A DNA stretch of 8,135 nt from contig JBGTBQ010000030.1 of NCBI GenBank assembly GCA_041749275.1, positions 1-8,135 on the forward strand, in the 5' to 3' direction. Of the stretch, positions 1 through 6,078 are shown piece by piece. How positions within the stretch are numbered: the first letter of the stretch is position 1; each line of letters opens with the position of its first letter. The notes under the pieces were generated by a model, which did not search any database, was not told where the DNA came from, and saw nothing but the letters and a program-made list of their open reading frames with translations. A program made the translations under genes and the position numbers. This DNA comes from JBGTBQ01 sp041749275. GTDB lineage: Bacteria; Acidobacteriota; Blastocatellia; Pyrinomonadales; Pyrinomonadaceae.

Positions 1-1
1 C

Positions 2-19
2 GCCCCTCGCGGGGCTTTT
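2..19 (+). terminator. GC-rich hairpin with short T run at left edge
   Basis: A perfect 5-bp stem GCCCC/GGGGC (2-6 and 11-15) closes a 4-nt loop and is followed by TTTT (16-19). This has the form of a short rho-independent terminator for plus-strand transcription entering from outside the window. Read on the minus strand, the same hairpin lies 15 bp beyond the stop codon of the serine hydrolase and is preceded by an A run, so it could act in both directions. The sequence needed to see a T run on that side lies outside the window. It is also part of the repeat shared with the right end. Confidence 0.5.
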
Positions 20-34
20 GAGACACGCTCTAAA
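13..34 (-). repeat. Left copy of a 22-bp repeat shared with the right end
   Basis: Read on the minus strand this is TTTAGAGCGTGTCT followed by CAAAAGCC. It matches 8053-8074 on the plus strand at 20 of 22 positions. The copy overlaps the TAG stop of the serine hydrolase (30-32) and runs into the GCCCC/GGGGC hairpin. Both copies therefore sit just downstream of a gene, in the gene's sense direction, and both are followed by a CCCCGyGAGG-type hairpin. This suggests members of an interspersed 3'-flanking repeat family; that interpretation is inferred. Confidence 0.5.
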
Positions 35-1166
35 GTCGCTCAAGCGCTTCGACGGCGAGGGTGTGGAAGCGGAGACGGACACTGTTGATGTTGATGAAAG
101 GTAGCGTGCGCGCGTGCGTGCGGTTGGTGAGGAGGATGAAAATTCTCTCGGTCGAAGGTTCGATCCAGCAACTCGTGCCGGTGAAGCCGAGATGACCGAA
201 GCTGTCGGGCGCGAGGCGCGGCCCCGCGGTCGAGTCTGGCGTGGCGGCGAGTTGCCACGCGAGAGAGCGAGCTTCGTTCAGTCCTTCGGTCAGGTTCGTT
301 CGGAACACCTCACAGGTTCGCGGCTCGAACAGTTTCGTGCGTCCCGCGAGGAACTGTTCAGCGATTCGCAGGGTTTCTTCGATGGTCGAAAAAAGCCCGG
401 CATGACCGGCGGCGCCGCCGAGGAAGTGCGCGTTGCCGTCGTGAACCTCTCCCCAGATCGTGCCTTCGCGCCAACTTGCCCCGGCCTCACAGCCCTGTTC
501 TTTTATGCACATCTCGCGCTCATATACGTTACCCGCGCACTCGCACGCCGCAACCTCGGTTTGGAATGCGTGGTCAGGATTGAAGAACGTTCGTTCAAGT
601 TTGAGCGGCTGGAAAATTTTGCCGGCGGCGAGTTCGGCGAGCGTGGTGTCGTGAATACGTTGCAGCATGATGCCCAAAGTGATAAAGCCGAGGTCGCTGT
701 AAACGACGCGCGTGCACGGCTCGGATGCGAGCGGCGAGGCGGCAATTGCTTCGAGCACGCGCCCGCGCTCGCCCCTAGTCGTGGCGTAGAGCGGGAGCCA
801 TGCCGGTAGCCCCGATGTGTGCGTGAGTAGCTGCTGGATGGTGATTTGTCGTTTGTCCTCGCGCTCGAATTCGGGAAGATATTTCGCCACGCTCTCGTCC
901 AGATGAATGCTTCCGGTTTCGACATCAAGGGCGCAAAGTAAACCCGTGACCAGCGGCTTCGTCAGCGAAGCGAGGTCGAAAATAGTTTGCGGCGTGGCGG
1001 CGTGGCGTTCGGGTTCACGGACGGCATCGCCGAGGGCGTCGGAAAAGACGACACGACCGCGCTCGGCGACCAGATAGACAGCGGAAGGGAAGTCGCTGGC
1101 TGCGATGCGTTCGGAGAGGAAAGTGGAAATAGTTTCTTCCGGCTGGTTTGGATATGGCTTATTCAT
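30..1166 (-). CDS. Serine hydrolase, class C beta-lactamase/PBP-like family
   Basis: This is a 378-residue protein of the beta-lactamase (class C / penicillin-binding protein / esterase) superfamily. Visible motifs are the catalytic SLTK (residues 67-70: Ser nucleophile, Lys base), THTSGLPAW (about 115-123), YSD in the YxN position (156-158), a GEVHD...GGAAGHAGLFS block (about 239-260) and HLGFTGTS near the C-terminus (325-332), in the place of the KTG strand. Members hydrolyse beta-lactams, peptidoglycan peptides or esters; the substrate cannot be read from sequence. No signal peptide is visible, so it is probably cytoplasmic. An ATG-less longer frame begins at 1250 but would overlap the preceding oxidoreductase; the start at 1166 leaves a 31 bp gap and gives the sensible N-terminus MNKPYPNQ. 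No clear Shine-Dalgarno is seen, which fits translation coupled to the upstream gene. Four cysteines (208, 210, 220, 226) cluster before the GEVHD block. Confidence 0.85.
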   Translation of the reverse strand: MNKPYPNQPEETISTFLSERIAASDFPSAVYLVAERGRVVFSDALGDAVREPERHAATPQTIFDLASLTKPLVTGLLCALDVETGSIHLDESVAKYLPEFEREDKRQITIQQLLTHTSGLPAWLPLYATTRGERGRVLEAIAASPLASEPCTRVVYSDLGFITLGIMLQRIHDTTLAELAAGKIFQPLKLERTFFNPDHAFQTEVAACECAGNVYEREMCIKEQGCEAGASWREGTIWGEVHDGNAHFLGGAAGHAGLFSTIEETLRIAEQFLAGRTKLFEPRTCEVFRTNLTEGLNEARSLAWQLAATPDSTAGPRLAPDSFGHLGFTGTSCWIEPSTERIFILLTNRTHARTLPFININSVRLRFHTLAVEALERL

Positions 1167-1197
1167 TCGCAAGCTGAAAAGATTTCGACAAGGGGCT

Positions 1198-2178
1198 TTA
1201 CTTTCGCGGGTTGATCCGCGCAACGATGGGATGCTCATGGATGCGCTCAAGGACGAGGAGCGCGAGCGCGAGCGCCTGCCGCCCTTCGGCGCCTGAGACC
1301 GGGGGTGTCATGCCTTCGCGGACCGACTGAAGGAACATCTCGATCTCCGTGCGAAGCGGCTCCACGTCTTCGATGTCGGGGTTCTGGACGTGGACGCCGG
1401 GCCACGACCCGGTGTTGGAGGGAGGCGAGAGGCTGCTGATCGAGGCGTGTCGCGTCGCGTAGTCCACGGCGATGTAATCGTGTGGCTGAAAGAAACGCAT
1501 CTTGCGAATCTTCTCCGTGCCGACGCGCGACGCAGTGATGTTGGCGACCGCGCCCGTGGCGAACTCGATGCGGGCGTTGGCCGCGTCCACGCGGTCGGTC
1601 AGGACGGGGATGCCGACGGCGCGGACATCCGTCACCTCTACATCGCGCCCCACCAACCACTGCACGATGTCGAGGTCGTGGATCATCAAATCGAGCACCA
1701 CGTCAATGTCGAGCGAGCGTGCGGTGAACTGCCCGACGCGGTGAATCTCGAAATAGACGGGAGCGCGGACGTGTGGGCGGAGCGCGACGAGCGCCGGGTT
1801 GAAGCGTTCGAGTTGGCCGACCATCAAAGTGCTCCCGCCGCGCCGCGCCGCCTCAATCATCCGGTCGGCCTCTTCGAGCGTGCGCGAGATGGGCTTTTCG
1901 ACAAGCACATGGATGCCCGCTTCAAGAAGCGGACAAGCAATCTCGGCGTGCGCCTCCGTCGGCACGGCAAGGCTCACCGCCTCGACTCGTCCGACGAGCG
2001 TGCGCCAGTCAGTCGTCCATTCGGCGCTTCTCTCGTTGGCTATCGCGCGCGCGGTCTGCTCGTCAATGTCACAAACGACGGCGAAAGTGGATTTTTCCTC
2101 GGCGGCGAGCGCGGCATGGATGCGCGCGTGCTGGCGGCCAAGGTGCCCGACTCCGATCACGGCGGTGCGTAGGTTCAT
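1198..2178 (-). CDS. Gfo/Idh/MocA family NAD(P)-dependent oxidoreductase
   Basis: This 326-residue dehydrogenase has an N-terminal Rossmann fold with the nucleotide-binding motif GVGHLG (9-14), an acidic end of beta2 (CDID, 36-39), the family EKP motif (94-96, catalytic Lys95) and the substrate-domain motif DLMIHDLD (163-170). These enzymes oxidise or reduce sugar or cyclitol hydroxyls with NAD(P). The segments GQLERFNPALVAL, VLDLMIHDLDIV and VLTDRVDAANARIEF resemble the subgroup often encoded beside lpxA, which includes GnnA (UDP-GlcNAc 3-dehydrogenase). That assignment is from memory and no lpxA or gnnB is in the window, so no symbol is given. It is probably first in an operon with the serine hydrolase. 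The start at 2178 (MNLRTAVIGVG) is chosen because the Rossmann strand begins there. A longer ATG start at 2223 would translate repeat sequence, and neither start has a clear Shine-Dalgarno. Confidence 0.88.
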   Translation of the reverse strand: MNLRTAVIGVGHLGRQHARIHAALAAEEKSTFAVVCDIDEQTARAIANERSAEWTTDWRTLVGRVEAVSLAVPTEAHAEIACPLLEAGIHVLVEKPISRTLEEADRMIEAARRGGSTLMVGQLERFNPALVALRPHVRAPVYFEIHRVGQFTARSLDIDVVLDLMIHDLDIVQWLVGRDVEVTDVRAVGIPVLTDRVDAANARIEFATGAVANITASRVGTEKIRKMRFFQPHDYIAVDYATRHASISSLSPPSNTGSWPGVHVQNPDIEDVEPLRTEIEMFLQSVREGMTPPVSGAEGRQALALALLVLERIHEHPIVARINPRK

Positions 2179-2180
2179 AA

Positions 2181-2275
2181 GCAGTGGGCAGTAGGCAGCA
2201 GGCGGCAGGTAGTAGAAAAGCATTCGGCTCTTGCTTTATGCTGCCAACTGCTTACTCCCTACTGTCTACTTGTTA
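2181..2275. repeat. Two opposed arrays of degenerate heptad repeats forming a long hairpin
   Basis: The left array (2181-2215) is five consecutive 7-bp units: GCAGTGG, GCAGTAG, GCAGCAG, GCGGCAG, GTAGTAG. The right array (2241-2275) is five units in the opposite orientation: CTGCCAA, CTGCTTA, CTCCCTA, CTGTCTA, CTTGTTA. With the flanking CATAA (2176-2180) and TTATG (2273-2277), the arms pair over about 41 positions (28 Watson-Crick, about 6 more as G-U in a plus-strand transcript). An apical AAAGCA/TGCTTT stem (2217-2222/2232-2237) caps it. The structure fills the divergent gap and reaches the gfo-type gene's start codon. No convincing -10/-35 pair was seen in the gap. Confidence 0.75.
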
Positions 2276-2277
2276 TG

Positions 2278-2292
2278 AGGTGACTATACTTG
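2278..2292 (+). promoter_or_regulatory. Shine-Dalgarno supporting a TTG start
   Basis: AGGTGA (2278-2283) lies 6 nt upstream of TTG (2290-2292), good spacing for a ribosome binding site. It decides the glycosyltransferase start, because the first in-frame ATG codes residue 29, already inside the first membrane segment and just before the catalytic PDEPRYA motif. A TATACT sequence (2285-2290) overlaps this region and resembles a -10 box, but its -35 partner is poor and a transcript from it would start inside the coding region. Confidence 0.65.
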
Positions 2293-3948
2293 CAACTTTT
2301 CACGCTTGCCAAGCGGGGGCGAGTCGCGCTGGCCGCCGCCGTGGGCGCGGTCTACTTTTACGGACTTGGGGCGATGCCTCTGGTTGGCCCGGACGAACCG
2401 CGCTACGCACAGGTTGCGCGCGAGATGTTGGCGCGGGGCGACTGGGTGACGCCCACACTGGCCGGGCACACATGGTTCGAGAAGCCGGCTCTGCTCTACT
2501 GGCTGATGATGGCGGGCTACTCAGTGTTCGGCTTTACGGAATTCGCGGCGCGCTTCGGGGTCGCGCTGTCGGGCATGGCGACGGTGCTGCTCGTGTGGTG
2601 GGTCGCGTCGCGCGTGGAACGCGACGCGGGCGCGGGAGTGCGTGGGTTCGGTTTGGTCTGCGCGGCGGTGACGGCTTCGAGCGCGGGGCTGATGGTTTTC
2701 TCGCGCGGGGCGAGTTTCGATACACCGCTGACGATGACCGTGACGGCGGCAATCGTCTGCTTCTTCCTCGCGGACGGAGAAAGAGACGCGCGCCGTAGGC
2801 GCTGGCTGCTGGCGGGGGTATATGCGTCCGTGGGCGCTTCGCTCTTAGCCAAAGGGCTTGTCGGGGCCGTCATCATCTTCGGCGTCGCCGCGCTCTATCT
2901 CGGAGTTAGGCGCGGGCGTCGAAGTTTTTGGGGACTCGGTATGTGGTGGGGGCCTCTCATCACATTGGCCGTGGCGTCGGTGTGGTATGCGCCCGTCATC
3001 GTGCGGCATGGGTGGGAGTTCGTTGACGAGTTCTTCGTGCAGCATCATCTCGCGCGGTTCACCTCGAACAGGTATCACCACCCGCAGCCTTTTTACTTCT
3101 ATCTGCCGATCATGGCGCTGCTCGCTTTGCCGTGGACGGCGTTTCTCGTGCAGGGGCTGGCAGGACTCATCCGGATGAACTGGCGCGGGGATGACCAGTT
3201 GACGAGACTTCGGATACTCGCGTTCATCTGGCTCGCGGTGCCCGTCGTCTTCTTCTCGCTTTCGGGATCGAAGCTCCCCGGATACGTCATGCCCGCGCTG
3301 CCCGGCGCGGCACTACTGGTGGGAGAGAGAGTCCTGCGATACGTGAAGGGCGAGGGCGGGTTGTGGGCGATGCGTCTGACGGGGGCATTGGCTCTGTTTG
3401 TATTTGTGTGTGGGCTAGTGTTTAGCGCGGGAGTCTTCAACGTAGGCGGCGCGGCGGGCGCCCGGATGCTTTCTCCCGTGTGCATCATCGCGGTCGTCTC
3501 GCCGGCGGGTCTGGCGGGAGCGCTGGCGGTCTTCGCCACGCGGAGACGTGTCCTCTCAGTGGTGGCGTTGACGGGCGCGACCTTTCTGACAGTGCTGCTC
3601 ATCGTCGGCTGTGCGCTCGAACCGCTCGCGCAGAGAGAGACGGTCAAGCCGTTGCTGACGTTGGCCGAGGCCGAAGGCTACGGAAGCCTCCCGGTTTTTC
3701 ATCTGCACGAAGTTGAGCGCACCTCGGAATTTTATGCCGCGGGCCGGCTCGTTTATGACGCGGAGGGCGAACCGTTGAAGTTTGAAGGGGTGGGCCAACT
3801 CGTCGAAGCTTTACGCGCGAGGGGAGGGCGCGGCCTTGTGCTCGTGCCGCGCGATTTAACACATCAACTCACGGACTCAGGTGAAATCGAATCCCGTGGA
3901 TTGGGAGATGACGGTGAGTTGGCGATTGTCTTCGTACAAGTGCGATAG
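2290..3948 (+). CDS. ArnT/PMT-like glycosyltransferase family 39 membrane protein
   Basis: This 552-residue polytopic inner-membrane protein resembles ArnT and related GT-C glycosyltransferases, which move a sugar from a polyprenyl-phosphate donor to a lipid or protein acceptor on the periplasmic side. The diagnostic first periplasmic loop contains GPDEPRYAQVAREML (33-47, acidic catalytic residues D35/E36) and GDWVTP (50-55), followed by WFEKPALLYWL (62-72). FFSLSGSKLPGYVMPALPGA (321-340) matches the conserved ArnT-type segment. Around ten or more hydrophobic segments extend to about residue 440, followed by a soluble C-terminal domain of about 110 residues, as in ArnT. The start is TTG, supported by AGGTGA. 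It is divergent from the oxidoreductase and converges on the hydrolase-like gene. The acceptor is unknown: lipid A or a protein are both possible. Calling it ArnT itself would go too far without aminoarabinose genes nearby. Confidence 0.88.
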   Translation: MQLFTLAKRGRVALAAAVGAVYFYGLGAMPLVGPDEPRYAQVAREMLARGDWVTPTLAGHTWFEKPALLYWLMMAGYSVFGFTEFAARFGVALSGMATVLLVWWVASRVERDAGAGVRGFGLVCAAVTASSAGLMVFSRGASFDTPLTMTVTAAIVCFFLADGERDARRRRWLLAGVYASVGASLLAKGLVGAVIIFGVAALYLGVRRGRRSFWGLGMWWGPLITLAVASVWYAPVIVRHGWEFVDEFFVQHHLARFTSNRYHHPQPFYFYLPIMALLALPWTAFLVQGLAGLIRMNWRGDDQLTRLRILAFIWLAVPVVFFSLSGSKLPGYVMPALPGAALLVGERVLRYVKGEGGLWAMRLTGALALFVFVCGLVFSAGVFNVGGAAGARMLSPVCIIAVVSPAGLAGALAVFATRRRVLSVVALTGATFLTVLLIVGCALEPLAQRETVKPLLTLAEAEGYGSLPVFHLHEVERTSEFYAAGRLVYDAEGEPLKFEGVGQLVEALRARGGRGLVLVPRDLTHQLTDSGEIESRGLGDDGELAIVFVQVR

Positions 3949-3965
3949 CATTGGCAAGACAATGC
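3948..3965. other. Small hairpin between convergent genes
   Basis: GCATTG (3948-3953) and CAATGC (3960-3965) form a perfect 6-bp stem with a 6-nt loop. It starts on the last base of the glycosyltransferase stop codon and lies 15 bp from the stop of the convergent hydrolase-like gene. It has no T run on either side, so it is a weak candidate for a shared terminator and may only protect transcript ends. Confidence 0.35.
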
Positions 3966-3980
3966 AACGGTCTGAAGTGG

Positions 3981-4952
3981 TCAGGGCTGCTGCCCCATAA
4001 GAAGTGTGCGGTCGAAAAATTCGATCACGCGACGATCATAGCCTTCGCCCTGTTCGGGCGAAGCAGAGGCCAGCGTCAGGCCGGTCAGGGGAAGGTCGCT
4101 GTTTACTTCTATCTTTGAGCTTTCCGGAAAACATTTCGAGAGAACTTGTGTTAGACCCTGAAGCGGGCCGGCCTCCGGGCCGGTAAGTAAAAGCACCTGT
4201 CGCCCGCTCAGGCTTTCGGCGGTGGTGCAGGCGGAGTGGCTCCGGTAGCCGCCGAGAAAGAACAGGCGCGTTCCGGCGCGGGCGAGTTGTTGCATCGCTT
4301 CGTTATCGAAATTCGTGTGGTCTTTGACCGCCGCGCGCAACACGTCATCGGGCGTGTCCGCAACCGAGTCGAGTACGAGCGCGCGCACGCGCGGGTTTTC
4401 GCGCGCCGCGAAGAGGGCCTCATATCCACCCATCTCGACGCCGTAAACTCCGAGCGCATCGCCCACGAGCGGTCGCCCCTGCGCGGTTTGCAAAGTTCGT
4501 AAGTGTTCGATGGCCGCGACAGCGTCTTCGGCCTCTTTCGCCCCGAAAGATGTCGTGGCGACGGCAGGGTTCTCGCCGTGCCCACGCGCGTCAGGCAGGA
4601 GCACGGTCATATTGGTCGTCTCGTTTAGCTTGACGCCGAGGTTGAACAGCCATGAGCGATCCGCGCCGTAGTGATGAAAGAATAAGACCGCCGGGGCGCC
4701 CTCGCGCCCGCGTATGATCCATCCGCTGGCGCGCGTGCCGTCATGGTTCACCCACGTTTCCTCGGTCGCGCGAAGCCCACCCTCGCTCAACTGCGTGAAC
4801 CTCTCCGGCGTGACAAGGTATGCCCGGCGCGGCGGGTGGGTCGTTCCATAGATGATCCACCCGGTCATCCCGCAGACCGCCAACACGAAGAGGAGGACGA
4901 TAGGTAATATCGCCTTCAGAAATTTCCGTCCGGTTCTACGACGAGGAGCCAT
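3981..4952 (-). CDS. Membrane-anchored alpha/beta-hydrolase-fold protein, probably catalytically inactive
   Basis: This 323-residue protein has an RRRTGRK stretch followed by one hydrophobic segment (about 11-35), suggesting an N-in anchor with a periplasmic domain. The domain has alpha/beta-hydrolase features: the oxyanion-region sequence VLFFHHYGADRSW (about 89-101), LLPDARGHGEN (about 118-128) and the nucleophile-elbow sequence GVYGVEMGGYEAL (168-180). At the elbow the usual Ser of GxSxG is Glu173 (codon GAG, 4434-4436). The strand-7 acid position reads LLTGPEAGP instead of the usual GxxD, and the C-terminal stretch TGLTLASASPEQGEGYDRRV has no catalytic His. The frame is intact, so it looks like a conserved-fold pseudoenzyme rather than a decayed gene. 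A TTG codon at 4973 is in frame, but ATG at 4952 has AGG 4 nt upstream. A promoter is seen at 5033-5060. Confidence 0.8.
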   Translation of the reverse strand: MAPRRRTGRKFLKAILPIVLLFVLAVCGMTGWIIYGTTHPPRRAYLVTPERFTQLSEGGLRATEETWVNHDGTRASGWIIRGREGAPAVLFFHHYGADRSWLFNLGVKLNETTNMTVLLPDARGHGENPAVATTSFGAKEAEDAVAAIEHLRTLQTAQGRPLVGDALGVYGVEMGGYEALFAARENPRVRALVLDSVADTPDDVLRAAVKDHTNFDNEAMQQLARAGTRLFFLGGYRSHSACTTAESLSGRQVLLLTGPEAGPLQGLTQVLSKCFPESSKIEVNSDLPLTGLTLASASPEQGEGYDRRVIEFFDRTLLMGQQP

Positions 4953-5032
4953 CAAACCTATTGTAAATGCCAAAGGTAAAAAATTGCGAAGAGCAGTTAG
5001 GAGGCGAAAACGGAAACCGCGAGTTCGAGCGG

Positions 5033-5060
5033 ATTATAAACCTATTTTGAAGTCGCCAAA
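5033..5060 (-). promoter_or_regulatory. Candidate sigma-70 promoter for the hydrolase-like gene
   Basis: On the minus strand there is a perfect -10 box TATAAT (5033-5038) with a -35-like TTTGGC (5055-5060, 16 bp spacer) or TTGGCG (5054-5059, 15 bp). Transcription would start near 5026, leaving a leader of about 75 nt before the ATG at 4952. AAACCTATT on the plus strand occurs both here (5038-5046) and just ahead of the start codon (4954-4962); the meaning of this direct repeat is unknown. The promoter suggests the gene is transcribed apart from mobA. Confidence 0.5.
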
Positions 5061-5077
5061 CCGATATTTCACATTTT

Positions 5078-5677
5078 TTACTCGTCGCCCACAGACCAGC
5101 GTGCGCTTTCGTACTCGCCGGGTGTGTTGACATTCATAAAAAACATCTCCGCCCCATTGAGATCGGCCAACTCGTCGAAGGCGACCCAGCGCGTTCGCAC
5201 ACGCGACAGCAACTCCCTCGGTCGAAGTTTTCCCGAACGAATCATCTCGTCCGCTACTACGCGGCACGTAGCGACATCGTAGATCGTGCAGAGCGGTTGC
5301 GGGCGGCCATCCGGCTGGATTGGAGCGATGGCCTCATACTTACCCTCGCACATTTGCGCGAGCCGCTCGAAGAGTTGACCCGTGACGAAAGGCAGATCGC
5401 ACGAGACGACCGCGACATACACGGAGCCGGCATTGGTCAGAGCGGCATGGAGTCCACCCATCGCGCCCCGGTTTTCAAGTAAGTCCGCCACGACCGGCAA
5501 ATCCCAGTGTGCCGGAACGTGCTTCGAACTGACGATGCAAATTTCACTCGTGATCGAGCGCAGAGCCTCGGCGATTCTCTCGACGAAGGACAGACCGCCG
5601 AGGCGCAGCGTTGCCTTGTCCGTCCCCATCCGCGACGACGCGCCGCCAGCGAGTATATATCCTTCAATATCGTGCAC
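5078..5677 (-). CDS. mobA: Molybdenum cofactor guanylyltransferase MobA
   Basis: MobA transfers GMP from GTP to molybdopterin-molybdate to make the bis-MGD form of the cofactor in the cytoplasm. The 199-residue product is of normal family length. It shows the N-terminal nucleotide-binding signature ILAGGASSRMG (8-18) with D20/K21 of GTDKA, the DLLENRGAMGGL region (65-76), VSCDLPFV (92-99, metal-binding Asp94), PQPLCTIY (126-133) and the C-terminal NVNTPGEY (182-189). The start is taken as GTG at 5677, which puts the first beta strand at the N-terminus as usual; only a weak GCGGA-like sequence precedes it. The frame continues upstream to a TTG at 5752 without family-like residues. No other molybdenum cofactor gene or molybdoenzyme lies in the window. 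A possible structured leader lies at 5754-5863. Confidence 0.9.
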   Translation of the reverse strand: MHDIEGYILAGGASSRMGTDKATLRLGGLSFVERIAEALRSITSEICIVSSKHVPAHWDLPVVADLLENRGAMGGLHAALTNAGSVYVAVVSCDLPFVTGQLFERLAQMCEGKYEAIAPIQPDGRPQPLCTIYDVATCRVVADEMIRSGKLRPRELLSRVRTRWVAFDELADLNGAEMFFMNVNTPGEYESARWSVGDE

Positions 5678-5753
5678 GTTTATTCCGCTTCGCTCTATTT
5701 TTGCTGCTGGAAAGACTCTCCGTTCGTGAAAAAGTCGCTCCGTCGAGAGCAAA

Positions 5754-5863
5754 GGCGGCTCGCCCGCCCGCGCGCCCCAGCATGTTCAAGGGGCTAACCT
5801 TTCACTCAAGTTTGAATTCGCCGATCTCTTTTTTCATGCTTCGGCGCAGTCGGGCGAGCCGCC
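5754..5863. other. 110-bp inverted-repeat element with nested hairpins
   Basis: GGCGGCTCGCCCG (5754-5766) is the exact reverse complement of CGGGCGAGCCGCC (5851-5863). Inside this 13-bp outer stem are two further stems: GCCCC/GGGGC (5774-5778/5790-5794, 11-nt loop) and CGCCGA/TCGGCG (5819-5824/5841-5846, 16-nt loop). The whole could fold like a three-way junction. It ends 76 bp upstream of the mobA GTG, on the side where a mobA leader would lie. It could be a structured RNA leader, a short non-autonomous palindromic element, or a protein-binding region. No target-site duplication is visible. It does not match the Moco riboswitch as far as I can recall it. Apart from this element, the 401 bp gap 5678-6078 holds only the dyads, promoter and ribosome binding site listed separately. 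Confidence 0.5.
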
Positions 5864-5880
5864 GGCGTTCCCCGGTCAAG

Positions 5881-5934
5881 GCTTACAACAGTAAGCAACT
5901 TCAAAGGTTCAGCCGACATCATTGTATGACAATG
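5881..5934. promoter_or_regulatory. Two short dyads upstream of the S55-like gene promoter
   Basis: GCTTAC-AACA-GTAAGC (5881-5896) and CATTGT-ATG-ACAATG (5920-5934) are both perfect 6-bp inverted repeats. The second ends 6 bp before the -35 box at 5941, where an activator or repressor site would be expected. The first may be a separate operator or a small hairpin. No particular regulator family is indicated. Confidence 0.4.
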
Positions 5935-5940
5935 AGTTGC

Positions 5941-5970
5941 TTGACCGGCGCTTCGTGTCGAAGCTATAGT
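5941..5970 (+). promoter_or_regulatory. Sigma-70-type promoter for the S55-like gene
   Basis: TTGACC (5941-5946) and TATAGT (5965-5970) are separated by 18 bp, close to the -35/-10 consensus. Transcription would begin near 5977, giving a leader of about 100 nt. The gene's ribosome binding site AGAGG (6067-6071) is 7 nt before the ATG at 6079. Confidence 0.6.
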
Positions 5971-6078
5971 CGAAACCGGGTCGCCCCCTTGCCGCGCCTT
6001 CGCCGCACGATGGTACCTTCGGTTCTTCTCGTCCCCCATTCGGTTCACATCGGCGCCGCCGTTTTCAGAGGTCGTTTA

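Noticed and set aside
114..809. Long plus-strand open frame opposite the serine hydrolase
   Set aside because: It lies wholly antisense to a gene with clear catalytic motifs, and its translation shows the Arg/Glu-rich bias of a shadow frame in GC-rich DNA.
1167..1250. Longer start for the serine hydrolase
   Set aside because: It would overlap the end of the oxidoreductase gene by about 50 bp and add residues with no family likeness; the ATG at 1166 gives a normal N-terminus.
1390..2172. Plus-strand 260-codon open frame opposite the oxidoreductase
   Set aside because: It is antisense to a well-supported Gfo/Idh gene and rich in Arg, Asp and Val without any recognisable motif.
4157..4183. GC-rich palindrome GGGCCGGCCTCCGGGCCGG as an intergenic element
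   Set aside because: It lies within the hydrolase-like coding sequence, encodes part of TGPEAGPLQG there, and is explained by codon use in GC-rich DNA.
5611..6078. N-terminal extension of the S55-like protein to 780 residues
   Set aside because: The frame is open, but the extension overlaps mobA antisense, runs through the inverted-repeat element and the promoter, and would bury a clear signal peptide that begins at 6079 behind a good AGAGG site.
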